Of a stretch of 64,000 nt of DNA, positions 16,856 to 25,404 are shown in pieces. Source of the DNA: Pseudomonas hunanensis (GTDB lineage Bacteria > Pseudomonadota > Gammaproteobacteria > Pseudomonadales > Pseudomonadaceae); NCBI RefSeq assembly GCF_013393325.1, contig NZ_QJRC01000095.1, forward strand, positions 806,001 through 870,000. Reading direction: 5' to 3'. The stretch's first letter is position 1, and every line of letters begins with the position of its first letter. A program made the translations under genes and the position numbers. The notes under the pieces are model-generated. The model did no database searches and had not been told where the DNA came from. It saw only the letters and a list, made by a program, of their open reading frames with translations.

Positions 16856-18043
16856 TCACCAGGTCAGCACCGCGCCCACCGCAAAGGTATCGGTGTCTTC
16901 GTTCTGGGCACTGGTGTCATGCCCGTCAATGGAGAACTGGTTGTACTCGGCCACCAGTTTGAGGTTGTCGTTGATGTCGTGGAACAACGCCACGCCGCGG
17001 GTTTCGTAGTCTGCCCCGCTGCCCACCGCGCCATTGCCATCGTCCTTGGTCTTGCCATAGGACAGCGCCACGCGGTTCTTGCCGAACTTGTACGAGCCCT
17101 GCAGCAGGTAGCCGTCACTGTCGACATTGCGCAACACCGGTTCGCCAGCATTGTTGGTGAAGAATGGGTTGATGCCCTTGGCCTGGAACCCAGAACCGGT
17201 CAGCGACCAGCCGCCCATTTTCGCCTGCACCCCGTACCCCACCCCTTTGGAGGTGATCGTCTCTACTGTCGAGTCCGTGTTGTCAGAGGTCTGGTAACTG
17301 CCGTTGACCCAGCTGTAGATCTGCGCGCCACCCAGGTCGAACTGGTAGGTGATCTCGCTCTCGGTGCGGGGGTTTTCCTGGTAGGCCTTGCCGGTGGGGC
17401 TGCTGTCGTTGGTGTCCACCGGGTCCATGATGCCCACCGCCACCCGCAGGCCGTCCATCACCGGGGTGCGGTAGGTGATCTGCGAGGTGGGGAACGGGTA
17501 CGGGTAGCCGCTGCCGATGTTGCCGAACGAAACCCCGCCGCCATCCACCAGCCCCAGCGTGTCGCTGACCTGGCCATAACCGGCCAGCAGTTCGTCGAGC
17601 AGGATGTTGGAACGGGCGAACAGCCCGAAGTCCTTGCCGATCAGCACCTCGCCCCATTCGGGGTTGGCCACCGTGCCGTAGAACTGACGCACGTCGATGG
17701 CGGTGTCGGTGCCGTTGGTTTCACTGTCGTTGATGGTTACCCAGAACGAGGCACGCGCACCGAGCTTGAGGTCATCCACCTGCTTGCCCATGTTGAAACC
17801 CAGGTAGTTGGGCAAGAAACCCATTTTCACCCGCGATTGGCGGCGGTCGAACTGTTCGCCCTCACGGTCGACCTTGCTGTTGACGTAGAAGGCGTTGATA
17901 TAGCCATCGGTGGAAAACGTCGTCTGGTCCTTGTCGTACAGCATGATCTCGGCCTCGGCGACACCGCTCAGGCCCAGGGCAGAAACACTGGCAATGGCGG
18001 CGGCGAGGAAACGAGGCGGCAGGTGCTTATTGTTGTTGTGCAT
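16856..18043 (-). CDS. DcaP-like trimeric outer-membrane porin
   Basis: A 395-residue outer-membrane protein with a signal peptide (about 1-27, ending VAEA). The mature chain has alternating amphipathic strands, a start typical of DcaP-type porins (TDGYINAFYV, RQSRVKMGF) and a C-terminal strand ending in an aromatic residue (AVLTW). It probably lets alcohols or related acids cross the outer membrane, given its place beside the ped genes. The ATG at 18043 has GGAG six bases upstream; a TTG four codons earlier is unlikely. A weak ped-box-like sequence (CTGCTTTGG) lies about 65 bases upstream. Confidence 0.88.
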   Translation of the reverse strand: MHNNNKHLPPRFLAAAIASVSALGLSGVAEAEIMLYDKDQTTFSTDGYINAFYVNSKVDREGEQFDRRQSRVKMGFLPNYLGFNMGKQVDDLKLGARASFWVTINDSETNGTDTAIDVRQFYGTVANPEWGEVLIGKDFGLFARSNILLDELLAGYGQVSDTLGLVDGGGVSFGNIGSGYPYPFPTSQITYRTPVMDGLRVAVGIMDPVDTNDSSPTGKAYQENPRTESEITYQFDLGGAQIYSWVNGSYQTSDNTDSTVETITSKGVGYGVQAKMGGWSLTGSGFQAKGINPFFTNNAGEPVLRNVDSDGYLLQGSYKFGKNRVALSYGKTKDDGNGAVGSGADYETRGVALFHDINDNLKLVAEYNQFSIDGHDTSAQNEDTDTFAVGAVLTW

Positions 18044-18250
18044 GGCGCGCTCCAAACGGGGACTGGATGTCGGAGGCGATTATCAGAAGTGGGCAAATTG
18101 CCAGATACGCTGCTTTGGCGCGATTGGGTGGGTGCTTTGGAGCGGCGGGTATGGCGTGATGATTCGGACCCAGTACCTGCCTGGGCCGGGGCGCAAGACT
18201 TAGGGTGTACACATCAGTAGCAGGCGGGTATCAATACGCCTGAACGAACT

Positions 18251-18271
18251 GGGGGCCGCCTTGCGGCCCCC
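18251..18271. terminator. GC-rich hairpin between the HAD gene and the porin gene
   Basis: GGGGGCCGC and GCGGCCCCC pair perfectly around a CTT loop, 13 bases after the stop of the HAD gene on the minus strand. It is of the same type as the hairpins at 16831 and 24598. It probably ends the Fic-HAD transcript. Confidence 0.6.
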
Positions 18272-18284
18272 TTATCGCGTTACT

Positions 18285-18884
18285 TCAGGAAGCCAGCGCC
18301 TGCGAGCGTTGGCGCACGGGCATCTCATAACGGTGCGGTTGTTGCCAGGCCAGCCGCGCCTGCACATCGGCCGCCGCGTCTATCACCTTCTGCGCCCAGT
18401 TTTCATCCTTCGGGCACACCACCACCACGCGAAAACCGTGGTCGACGCCCTCCAGCCGCACACCTTCGGAATCATCGACATGCAGGTCGATGTCGAACGC
18501 CGATGGCAGCTTGGACGGCGAATTTTCCAGGCCTTTCTGCGCCAGGATGTGCTGGTGCCGGTCACTGTTGACCACGCCATCGACATGGATGCCGTACAGC
18601 ATCAGCCAGCGGCGGATGTAAGCCGGGGTGCGCCCCGACGAGGTGTAGATCCAGATGCTGCAGCCTTGGCGGCGCAGGTCGCGAATCAGCGAACGGGTGC
18701 CGCTGCGCAGGGGCTCGCCGAGCCAGCGGTGGACGAAGGTTGGCAGCTTGCTGTCTTCGGCGGCGGCGTGCTCGGGCAGGCAGGCGAGCGTGTCGTCGAT
18801 ATCGAACGAAATGCGCACCTGGCCACGCTTGAGCTTGCGTTCGATAGCTTGGCGCCCGCGTGCGAACATGGATGACCGTTGCAT
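18285..18884 (-). CDS. HAD-superfamily hydrolase coupled to a Fic-like gene
   Basis: A 199-residue soluble protein with HAD motif I at 27-32 (FDIDDT, Asp28 and Asp30), motif II-like IYTSSGRT near 100, and an acidic motif IV-like DLHVDDSEG near 154. These predict a Mg-dependent phosphatase or phosphotransferase. The substrate cannot be read from the sequence. The start codon overlaps the stop of the Fic-like gene (TGATG), so both proteins are made together. This may mean that the phosphatase reverses or processes a Fic-type nucleotide modification, but that is a hypothesis. Confidence 0.82.
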   Translation of the reverse strand: MQRSSMFARGRQAIERKLKRGQVRISFDIDDTLACLPEHAAAEDSKLPTFVHRWLGEPLRSGTRSLIRDLRRQGCSIWIYTSSGRTPAYIRRWLMLYGIHVDGVVNSDRHQHILAQKGLENSPSKLPSAFDIDLHVDDSEGVRLEGVDHGFRVVVVCPKDENWAQKVIDAAADVQARLAWQQPHRYEMPVRQRSQALAS

Positions 18885-19582
18885 CAGCGGCGCCCCTCAC
18901 AGGCGGGCACGGGTGTGCCGCTCAGGAAGAACTTGCCGGGCTCAGGCGCCTTCGCTTCAAGGAAAGCGGCGTACTTTTTCTTGATCTTGGGGAGTTCGTA
19001 CAAAGCCTTGACACCGTGTTTAGCGGAGTTGCGTATGACCGAGGACGGGTTGAAGTAACCCTCGGCGTTATCCAGCGACAGCACGAATGGCGGCAGCCCG
19101 GCACGCATCAGCAAGTAGCTGACGATGAGCGAACCGGTGCGGTTGTTGCCTTCGATGAACAGCTGCGGTTTGCTGAGGATACGTACATACACACCGGCTG
19201 CCCGCTTCCAGATCGAATCGCTGCGGTACGAGCAGTACCAGTTGTACAAATCCTTGATGCCACCTTCCACGTTGTTGAAAAAGTGCGCCTCGGTTGCGGC
19301 AAGGTGCGGGGCGAACTCCAGGCGGCGGGCCGGGTCGCTGCCGCACAGCACGGTGGCATTGATTTCCAGCATCAGGTTCAGCTGTTGCAGGTCGAAAAGG
19401 TCGATACCGCGAGCGACATAGTCGTCAATCAGGGCATAGCCTTCAAGCACATTCAGCAGCACCTCGTCGGTGAACGGGTCGCGCGGTTCGGTGAAATGCT
19501 GGCTGAGTTCTGCAAAGCGGCCCTGCACCTCGCGCAGTGCGCGCTCTACCGCTGACAGATCAAGACGACGCATCGCTCGCAT
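18884..19582 (-). CDS. Fic-domain-like protein with altered catalytic motif
   Basis: A 232-residue protein. The Fic motif region reads Gln140-Leu-Phe-Ile-Glu-Gly-Asn-Asn-Arg148-Thr-Gly and is followed by the usual helix (YLLMRAGLPP). The catalytic His of HPFx(D/E)GNGR is replaced by Gln and the second Gly by Asn. AMP transfer by the standard mechanism is therefore doubtful; other chemistry, such as nucleotide or phosphocholine transfer, or a binding role is possible. The ATG at 19582 has AGGA at good spacing; the longer reading from 19669 lacks one. It is followed without a gap by a HAD hydrolase and lies downstream of pstB. Confidence 0.8.
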   Translation of the reverse strand: MRAMRRLDLSAVERALREVQGRFAELSQHFTEPRDPFTDEVLLNVLEGYALIDDYVARGIDLFDLQQLNLMLEINATVLCGSDPARRLEFAPHLAATEAHFFNNVEGGIKDLYNWYCSYRSDSIWKRAAGVYVRILSKPQLFIEGNNRTGSLIVSYLLMRAGLPPFVLSLDNAEGYFNPSSVIRNSAKHGVKALYELPKIKKKYAAFLEAKAPEPGKFFLSGTPVPACEGRR

Positions 19583-19676
19583 TGGAAATCCTGGGTAACA
19601 CTTTAACGGAAGGTAACGCGGCCAGGTGTTGCAACCTCCCTGGCTGCGACACCCGGCCACCTTGGGCATGCATGGC

Positions 19677-20498
19677 TCAGCTGAATTTGCCGCTGATGTA
19701 GTCGCTGGTCAGTTGTTCGCGCGGGTTCTGGAAAATCTGCGCGGTAGGGCCCATCTCGACCAGGTAGCCGGTGCGCGTGCCCTGGGAGATATCGACCGAG
19801 AAGAACGCCGTGGTGTCGGCCACACGAATCGCCTGCTGCATGTTGTGGGTCACCAGCGCGATGGTGTAGTCCTTCTTCAGCTCGACCATCAGCTCTTCCA
19901 CCCGGCGGGTAGCGATCGGGTCGAGCGCCGAGCACGGCTCGTCCAGCAACAGCACTTCTGGCTCGGTGGCAATGGCACGGGCAATGCACAGGCGCTGTTG
20001 CTGGCCACCGGACAGCGACAGGCCGCTGACCTTGAGCTTGTCCTTCACCTCGTCCCACAGCGCGGCGCCTTGCAAGGCGTGCTTCACGCGATCACCCAAG
20101 TCGCCTTTGTAGCGGTTCAGGCGCAGGCCGAAGGCGACGTTGTCGAAGATGCTCATCGAGAACGGGTTGGGCTGCTGGAACACCATGCCGATGTAGCGGC
20201 GTACCACCACCGGGTCAACGCCCTTGCCATAAACGTCCTGGCCCAGGAAGTGCACATGGCCTTCGAAGCGGAAGCCCTTCACCAGGTCGTTCATGCGGTT
20301 CAGGCTACGCAGCACGGTACTCTTGCCGCAGCCCGACGGCCCGATGAAGCCGGTGATCTCGTTCTTGCGGATCGGTACATGGCTGTCACGCACGGCCATG
20401 AAATTGCCGTAGAAAATCTTGTCCAGCTTGCAGTCCATGACGATCGGGGTAGCTTCACTGACCATGGGAGCGGCTCTTTGCGCAGTGGATACGTTCAA
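19677..20498 (-). CDS. pstB: Phosphate ABC transporter ATP-binding protein PstB
   Basis: A 273-residue ABC ATPase with Walker A GPSGCGKST, signature LSLSGGQQQRL, Walker B LLLDEPCSALDP and H-loop VTHNM. Length and sequence agree with PstB. It drives phosphate import through PstCA. The start is uncertain: I chose TTG at 20498 because GGGAG lies eight bases upstream, while ATG at 20465 is an alternative. It is the last gene of the pstSCAB order and follows pstA with about 17 bases between. Confidence 0.93.
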   Translation of the reverse strand: MNVSTAQRAAPMVSEATPIVMDCKLDKIFYGNFMAVRDSHVPIRKNEITGFIGPSGCGKSTVLRSLNRMNDLVKGFRFEGHVHFLGQDVYGKGVDPVVVRRYIGMVFQQPNPFSMSIFDNVAFGLRLNRYKGDLGDRVKHALQGAALWDEVKDKLKVSGLSLSGGQQQRLCIARAIATEPEVLLLDEPCSALDPIATRRVEELMVELKKDYTIALVTHNMQQAIRVADTTAFFSVDISQGTRTGYLVEMGPTAQIFQNPREQLTSDYISGKFS

Positions 20499-20515
20499 GT
20501 TGGATGCTCCCTTTC

Positions 20516-21409
20516 TCAATACTTGGGCTTGCCGAAGACTCGGCTCAGAATGTTGATGACCAGCACGATCATTACCAGCACCAGCGAGGCCGCCCAGGCG
20601 AGCTCGAGCTGGTTGTCGAACGGCATGCCGGAGAAGTTGTAAATCAGCACGGCGAGCGAGGCCGTAGGGTTCATGACCGCCAGGCTACCGTCGTGGTAGA
20701 TCCAGTAGTTACTGAACAGTGCGGTGAACAGCAGTGGCGCGGTTTCACCAGCGGCGCGGGCCACGGCCAGCATCACGCCGGTGAGGATGGCCGGCAGGCC
20801 GGTGGGCAAAACAATCTTCCAGATCACCTGGGCGCGGGTGCAGCCCATGCCGTAGGCAGCGTCCTTCATGATCTTGGGCACCATCTTCATCGACTCTTCG
20901 GCGGTCAGCACCACGATCGGCAGCATCAGCACCGCCAGGGCCACACCGCCTGCCGGTGCCGAGTAGGTACCGGTGGTCATCACCACCAGGGCGTAGGCAA
21001 ACACGCCGGCCAGGATCGACGGCAGGCCGGTAAGCATCTTGGCGGCAAAGCGCGCGGCGTTGGCCAGCTTGCTGTCCGGGCCTAGCTCGGCCAGGAACAC
21101 CGCGGCCAGGATACCGACCGGTACCGCGATGGCGGCGGCAATACCGACCATGACGAACGTGCCGGCCATGGCGTTGCCAAAACCGCCACCCATCTCGAAG
21201 CCGGTGGGCGGCAACTCGGTGAACACTTCCAGGTTAAGGCGTGCACCACCACGAGTGATCAGCATGTACAGCACGGAAATCAGCGGCACGCTGGCCACCA
21301 GCGCCGCCAGCCAGGCCAGGGTGGTCAATACCAGGCTGCGCAGGGCACGGCCTTCCAGCTTGCGCTGCAGGCTGGGCAACGCGGCCACAGGGGTCGTCAA
21401 GTCAGTCAT
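20516..21409 (-). CDS. pstA: Phosphate ABC transporter permease PstA
   Basis: A 297-residue membrane protein with six predicted helices and the EAA-type loop (AYGMGCTRAQVIWKIVLPTGLPAILTG) that contacts the ATPase. It pairs with PstC to form the phosphate channel in the inner membrane. The ATG overlaps the pstC stop by 4 bases, so translation is coupled. Confidence 0.94.
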   Translation of the reverse strand: MTDLTTPVAALPSLQRKLEGRALRSLVLTTLAWLAALVASVPLISVLYMLITRGGARLNLEVFTELPPTGFEMGGGFGNAMAGTFVMVGIAAAIAVPVGILAAVFLAELGPDSKLANAARFAAKMLTGLPSILAGVFAYALVVMTTGTYSAPAGGVALAVLMLPIVVLTAEESMKMVPKIMKDAAYGMGCTRAQVIWKIVLPTGLPAILTGVMLAVARAAGETAPLLFTALFSNYWIYHDGSLAVMNPTASLAVLIYNFSGMPFDNQLELAWAASLVLVMIVLVINILSRVFGKPKY

Positions 21410-22374
21410 TGTTTGTTACCCCGCTGGGCGTAGAGCATGATCATCGAGCCGAGCACGTTCACCAGCAGCGTGATGAACATCAGCACCAGTGCCGCGTACA
21501 TCAGCACTTCGACCTCGTTGGGGCCGGCCTCCGGGAAGTTCAGCGCCAACAGCGCCGCCAGGGTATTGGCCGGGGCGAACAAGGAAAGGGAAATGGTGTT
21601 GGCGTTGCCGACCAGCATGGCCAGCGCCATGGTTTCACCCAGCGCACGGCCCAGGCCCAGCACCAGCGATCCGAAGATGCCGGTAGCGGCCGATGGCACC
21701 ATCACCTTGAGGATGGCTTCCCAATGGGTAGTCCCCATGCCATAGGCAGCCTGCTTGGTTTTCATCGGCACGCTGGTCAGCGCATCCTGGGAAACCGCAG
21801 CGATGGTCGGCAGGATCATGATCGCCAGTACCAGCGCCGCTGGCAGCAGGCCGGGGCCACTGAGGGAGGTACCGAAAAACGGGATCCAGCCCAGCTCGCT
21901 GTTCAACCAGGCGGTCAGCGGGCGAATTGCCGGGATGACCACATAGATGCCCCACAGGCCATAGACCACGCTGGGGATGGCGGCGAGCAGCTCGACGATG
22001 GTGCGAAACACCGCGGCGAGCTTGGCCGGAAGAAAATCCTGGGTAAGGAAAATGGCCATGCTGACGCCGAAGAAACCGGCGATCAACAGGGCGATCAAGG
22101 CGCTGTAAAGCGTACCCCAGATCGCTGGCAGAATACCGTACTTGCCTTGGTTGACGTCCCAGACGCTGCCAAACAGCACGTCAAAGCCGTGCTTTTCGAT
22201 GCCAGGCAGTGCCTTGCGGCCCACTTCGTAGACCAGCGCGAAGACCAGCGCCAGCACCAGCACCACACCAATGCGCGCAAGCGCACGGAAGGTGCGATCG
22301 ACCAGGAAGTCTTTCGCAGACGGTGGCTGGCACGCGGAGTCTGGGTTATCCGGTATGGCAAAGGGTGTGTTCAT
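21406..22374 (-). CDS. pstC: Phosphate ABC transporter permease PstC
   Basis: A 322-residue inner-membrane protein with a short hydrophilic N-terminus, six helices and the EAA loop (AYGMGTTHWEAILKVMVPSA). It is the partner of PstA. The ATG at 22374 has GGAA upstream; a TTG at 22392 is in frame but unlikely. Between it and pstS lies a GC-rich hairpin, the usual position for a structure that lets pstS be made in excess of the membrane subunits. Confidence 0.94.
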   Translation of the reverse strand: MNTPFAIPDNPDSACQPPSAKDFLVDRTFRALARIGVVLVLALVFALVYEVGRKALPGIEKHGFDVLFGSVWDVNQGKYGILPAIWGTLYSALIALLIAGFFGVSMAIFLTQDFLPAKLAAVFRTIVELLAAIPSVVYGLWGIYVVIPAIRPLTAWLNSELGWIPFFGTSLSGPGLLPAALVLAIMILPTIAAVSQDALTSVPMKTKQAAYGMGTTHWEAILKVMVPSAATGIFGSLVLGLGRALGETMALAMLVGNANTISLSLFAPANTLAALLALNFPEAGPNEVEVLMYAALVLMFITLLVNVLGSMIMLYAQRGNKQ

Positions 22375-22403
22375 TGGCGAGTTCCGGGACAAGGGACAAA
22401 CAC

Positions 22404-22432
22404 CCCCGGCATGGCGTCATGCCAATACCGGG
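22404..22432 (-). promoter_or_regulatory. Intercistronic hairpin between pstS and pstC
   Basis: CCCCGG (22404-22409) and CCGGG (22428-22432), with inner GCAT/ATGC arms, can form a stable hairpin about 10 bases after the pstS stop. It lacks a U-tract, so it probably works as a 3' stabiliser or partial attenuator for pstS mRNA. Confidence 0.55.
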
Positions 22433-22444
22433 AGCGCCTGGGTA

Positions 22445-23476
22445 TTACTGGATGTTGGCGGACGCTTTACGCACCTGGTCGACGACCGACGCAGGCAGCG
22501 GGATGTAACCCATCGAGTCGGCGATGGTCTGGCCTTTGGTCAGGCTGTACTCGACCATTTCACGCATGGCCTTGGCCTTTTCCGGGTTGCCGTTGTCCTT
22601 GCGGAAGATCATCCAGGTGTAGGAAGTGATCGGGTAGGACTTGGCACCGTCCGGGTCCGGCAGCCAAGCCACCAGGTTTTCCGGCATGTTCACCGCAGCC
22701 AGTGCTTCGGCACCGCTCTCGGCATTCGGCACGACGTATTGGCCAGCCTTGTTCTGCAGCACGGCGAAGTCGACCTTGGCCAGCTTGGCGAAGCCGTACT
22801 CGATGTAGCCGATGGCACCTGGGGTCTGGCGGACGGTGGCGGTTACGCCATCGTTTTTCGGCGACTTGATGAACTTGTCGGTGGCCGGCCAGTTGACGGT
22901 GTTGCCTTCACCCAACCCTTGCTTGAAGTCAGCGTTGATGGCCGACAGGTGCTTGGTGAAGACCGCAGTGGTACCGCTGGAGTCGGCACGCACGACCACG
23001 GTAATCGGGGTGGCAGGCAGTTTCAGCTCAGGGTTGGCCGCGGCGATTTGCGGGTCGTTCCACTGGGTGATCTTGCCGAGGAAAATGTTGGAGTACACAT
23101 CGCGCGGCAGCTTCAGCCCTTTCGGGTTGCCCGGCAGGTTGTAAGCCAGGACGATTTCACCGGCGGTCATTGGCAGCAACTGCACGCCTTCGCCAACCTT
23201 GGCAATGTCTGCTTCGCTCATGGCCGAGTCGCTGGCGGCGAAGTCGACGGTTTTGTTCAGGAAGTCCTGAACACCCGCCCCGCTCCCTTTGGACTGGTAG
23301 TCAACGGTGACGCCAGCGGTGTTCTTGCTGAAGTCCTTGAACCAGGTCAGGTAGATCGGTGCAGGGAAGCTGGCGCCGGAACCAGTCAGGCGGACGTTTT
23401 CTGCAGCAAAGGCTGCCGAAGTGGCGCAAAGGGAAACCGCAACGGCGAGTGCAGCAGACTTCATCAGGCGTTTCAT
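22445..23476 (-). CDS. pstS: Periplasmic phosphate-binding protein PstS
   Basis: A 343-residue periplasmic binding protein with a signal peptide (about 1-25, ending AFA). Phosphate-site sequences are clear: TGSGASFPAPIY at the mature N-terminus, then GSGAG and FAASDSAMS. It binds inorganic phosphate and delivers it to PstCA. The ATG at 23476 has GGAG nine bases upstream; the TTG one codon earlier is not needed. A Pho box at 23522-23539 indicates PhoB control. phoU is absent after pstB, and Fic/HAD genes follow instead. Confidence 0.95.
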   Translation of the reverse strand: MKRLMKSAALAVAVSLCATSAAFAAENVRLTGSGASFPAPIYLTWFKDFSKNTAGVTVDYQSKGSGAGVQDFLNKTVDFAASDSAMSEADIAKVGEGVQLLPMTAGEIVLAYNLPGNPKGLKLPRDVYSNIFLGKITQWNDPQIAAANPELKLPATPITVVVRADSSGTTAVFTKHLSAINADFKQGLGEGNTVNWPATDKFIKSPKNDGVTATVRQTPGAIGYIEYGFAKLAKVDFAVLQNKAGQYVVPNAESGAEALAAVNMPENLVAWLPDPDGAKSYPITSYTWMIFRKDNGNPEKAKAMREMVEYSLTKGQTIADSMGYIPLPASVVDQVRKASANIQ

Positions 23477-23521
23477 CAAAAAGTGCTCCGTGTGATGGCC
23501 GGCACACTTTGCATCAGCTGT

Positions 23522-23539
23522 GTTACAGCTTTGTGACTG
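23522..23539 (-). promoter_or_regulatory. Pho box of the pst operon
   Basis: Read on the minus strand, CAGTCACAAAGCTGTAAC consists of two 7-base repeats separated by four A/T-rich bases, close to the PhoB consensus CTGTCAT-N4-CTGTCAT. It lies 46-63 bases upstream of the pstS start. Confidence 0.75.
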
Positions 23540-23657
23540 TTGAATGGCATCCGCGTGTTAGAGCGCTTTACCTGTGCCATGACGGCAACTTGATGTCATG
23601 CCTTGGTAACCGAAGCGGACTATCACTTGGCCATTTCCGCTAACGAGAGCCTTTGCC

Positions 23658-24575
23658 ATGACCGCCACAGAACACGCCTTGATGCGGCGCATCCACCGCG
23701 AACTGCTTGACCACAGCGATGAAGAACTGGAGCTGGAACTGGCCGAAGACGGCCATGACCTGAATGCGCTGTTTGATGAACATGTCGAGGATGGCAGCGA
23801 AAAAGCCGCACGCAGGACTTACTTTCGCGAGCTGTTCCGCCTGCAAGGGGAATTGGTAAAGCTGCAAAGCTGGGTGGTCAAGACCGGCCACAAGGTGGTA
23901 ATCCTGTTCGAGGGCCGTGACGCGGCTGGCAAAGGTGGCGTGATCAAGCGCATCACCCAGCGCCTCAACCCCCGTGTCTGTCGGGTGGCCGCCCTGCCCG
24001 CCCCCAATGATCGGGAACGCACGCAATGGTACTTCCAGCGTTATGTTCCGCATTTGCCGGCGGCAGGCGAAATCGTGCTGTTCGACCGCAGCTGGTACAA
24101 CCGTGCCGGCGTGGAAAAGGTCATGGGCTTTTGCAACGACGACCAGTACGAGGAGTTTTTCCGCACGGTACCGGAGTTCGAACGCATGCTCGCCCGCTCA
24201 GGCATCCAGCTGATCAAGTACTGGTTTTCCATTTCCGACCAGGAACAACACCTGCGCTTTCTCAGCCGCCTGCACGACCCGCTCAAGCAATGGAAGCTCA
24301 GCCCCATGGACCTGGAGTCACGCCGGCGCTGGGAGGCCTACACCAAGGCCAAGGAAATCATGCTCGAACGCACCCACATCGCCGAGGCACCCTGGTGGGT
24401 GGTACAGGCCGACGACAAGAAAAAAGCCCGGCTCAACTGCATCCACCACCTGCTGGGGCAAATGCCTTATGAAGAAGTGGAGGTGCCGATGATCGAGCTG
24501 CCGCAACGGGTCAGGAAGGAGGACTACATTCGCAACCCGACGCCGATGGATATCATCGTGCCGCAGATTTACTGA
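23658..24575 (+). CDS. ppk2: Polyphosphate kinase 2 (PPK2 family)
   Basis: A 305-residue soluble enzyme of single-domain PPK2 type. Walker A is GRDAAGKGG at 86-94, Walker B is FDRSWYNRAG near 144-153, and a lid region rich in Arg follows. PPK2 enzymes use polyphosphate to phosphorylate GDP or ADP, or run the reverse reaction; the nucleotide preference cannot be read here. It is divergent from pstS, linking phosphate uptake and storage. An acidic N-terminal stretch (DEELELELAEDG) is present. A good intrinsic terminator follows. Confidence 0.93.
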   Translation: MTATEHALMRRIHRELLDHSDEELELELAEDGHDLNALFDEHVEDGSEKAARRTYFRELFRLQGELVKLQSWVVKTGHKVVILFEGRDAAGKGGVIKRITQRLNPRVCRVAALPAPNDRERTQWYFQRYVPHLPAAGEIVLFDRSWYNRAGVEKVMGFCNDDQYEEFFRTVPEFERMLARSGIQLIKYWFSISDQEQHLRFLSRLHDPLKQWKLSPMDLESRRRWEAYTKAKEIMLERTHIAEAPWWVVQADDKKKARLNCIHHLLGQMPYEEVEVPMIELPQRVRKEDYIRNPTPMDIIVPQIY

Positions 24576-24597
24576 CGCCTGTCAGCCCAACGCATTG

Positions 24598-24622
24598 GGG
24601 CCGCCTGGCGGCCCTTGGTTTT
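24598..24622 (+). terminator. Intrinsic terminator after ppk2
   Basis: GGGCCGC and GCGGCCC form a perfect stem (24598-24604 with 24608-24614), followed by TTGGTTTT, 22 bases after the ppk2 stop. Confidence 0.75.
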
Positions 24623-24648
24623 CTGCATGTATCAATGTTGCACTGGGC

Positions 24649-24876
24649 TCAACCAATTCCCGCAATATCCGCCTCGTCGGCATCCCGACAACGGTTGCGG
24701 CATGCACATTGAAACTCAGCTTCGGCGCGTGTCGGGTAGTGCAGGCTCAGACGCAGCTTTTCTTGCGTGTCATACAAGTCATAGCCCGCCGCCAATGTGG
24801 CGGGAAAGCCAAGGTTGCGTGGATAGATTTCTTTCTTGAGCGGCACCGCTGGAACCACCACAAAGCGCGTCTGCAT
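24649..24876 (-). CDS. Small hypothetical protein with Cys-rich C-terminus
   Basis: A 75-residue protein that I do not recognise. It starts MQTRFVVVPAVP, is moderately basic in the middle (LKKEIYPRN) and has two close cysteines plus a third (CACRNRC) near the end. No signal peptide or membrane helix is evident. GGGAGAGGG just upstream supports the ATG at 24876; the ATG at 24882 would leave no spacing. A palindromic sequence resembling the ped boxes (TACTTAGGTA) lies right before it. Coding is supported by the ribosome site and codon use only. Confidence 0.6.
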   Translation of the reverse strand: MQTRFVVVPAVPLKKEIYPRNLGFPATLAAGYDLYDTQEKLRLSLHYPTRAEAEFQCACRNRCRDADEADIAGIG

Positions 24877-24966
24877 GATCATCCCTCTCCCGGCAGTACC
24901 TAAGTATTAGTAGCAATGCGGGAAAGCATCAAGTTGACTCATGCAAACTTTGCTCTTTCGCCAGAA

Positions 24967-25404
24967 TCAGTGAAGCAAACCCTTCAGTACCTTCAGCACG
25001 ATGATTGCGCACAAGCCCAACAGGCAGACCACCCCGACGCCATAGAACAGCGTTCGCCAGGGCTGCACCCCCGCCAGATAGGCCCAAGTGTGCAGGGCCC
25101 TGGCGCAGGTGAACACGATGCTTAACCAGGCACCGAGCGCCGCCGGTGTGTCGAGGGCGATGGCCAAGCCACCAAGGGCGAAGAAGGACGGGATATTTTC
25201 CAGGTCATTGGCCCATGCCTTGGCTGCACGCAACACCTGCGGGCGTTCCGTGGCCTGTGCGGCGCGTTTGAATACAGCGGCGTCCTCCGGGTTGGTGAAG
25301 GCCACGAAACGCAAGCGGTGATAGCCCTGATAACAGGAAACCAAGAACATCTTGAGAAACAGCACGACCACGCACAACGCGTACACCTGCAAGGCACCGC
25401 TCAT
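24967..25404 (-). CDS. MAPEG-family membrane protein
   Basis: A 145-residue protein with four predicted membrane helices and the MAPEG pattern: an N-terminal helix, RAxxNDxEN-like AWANDLENIPSFF near 70-82, and RALHTWAYLAGVQPWRTLFY near 104-123. Bacterial members are probable glutathione-type transferases or unknown membrane enzymes. The ATG at 25404 has GGAGG at eight bases and overlaps the stop of the upstream gene (ATGA), so the two are made together. A longer reading frame to 25803 is not credible. Confidence 0.82.
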   Translation of the reverse strand: MSGALQVYALCVVVLFLKMFLVSCYQGYHRLRFVAFTNPEDAAVFKRAAQATERPQVLRAAKAWANDLENIPSFFALGGLAIALDTPAALGAWLSIVFTCARALHTWAYLAGVQPWRTLFYGVGVVCLLGLCAIIVLKVLKGLLH

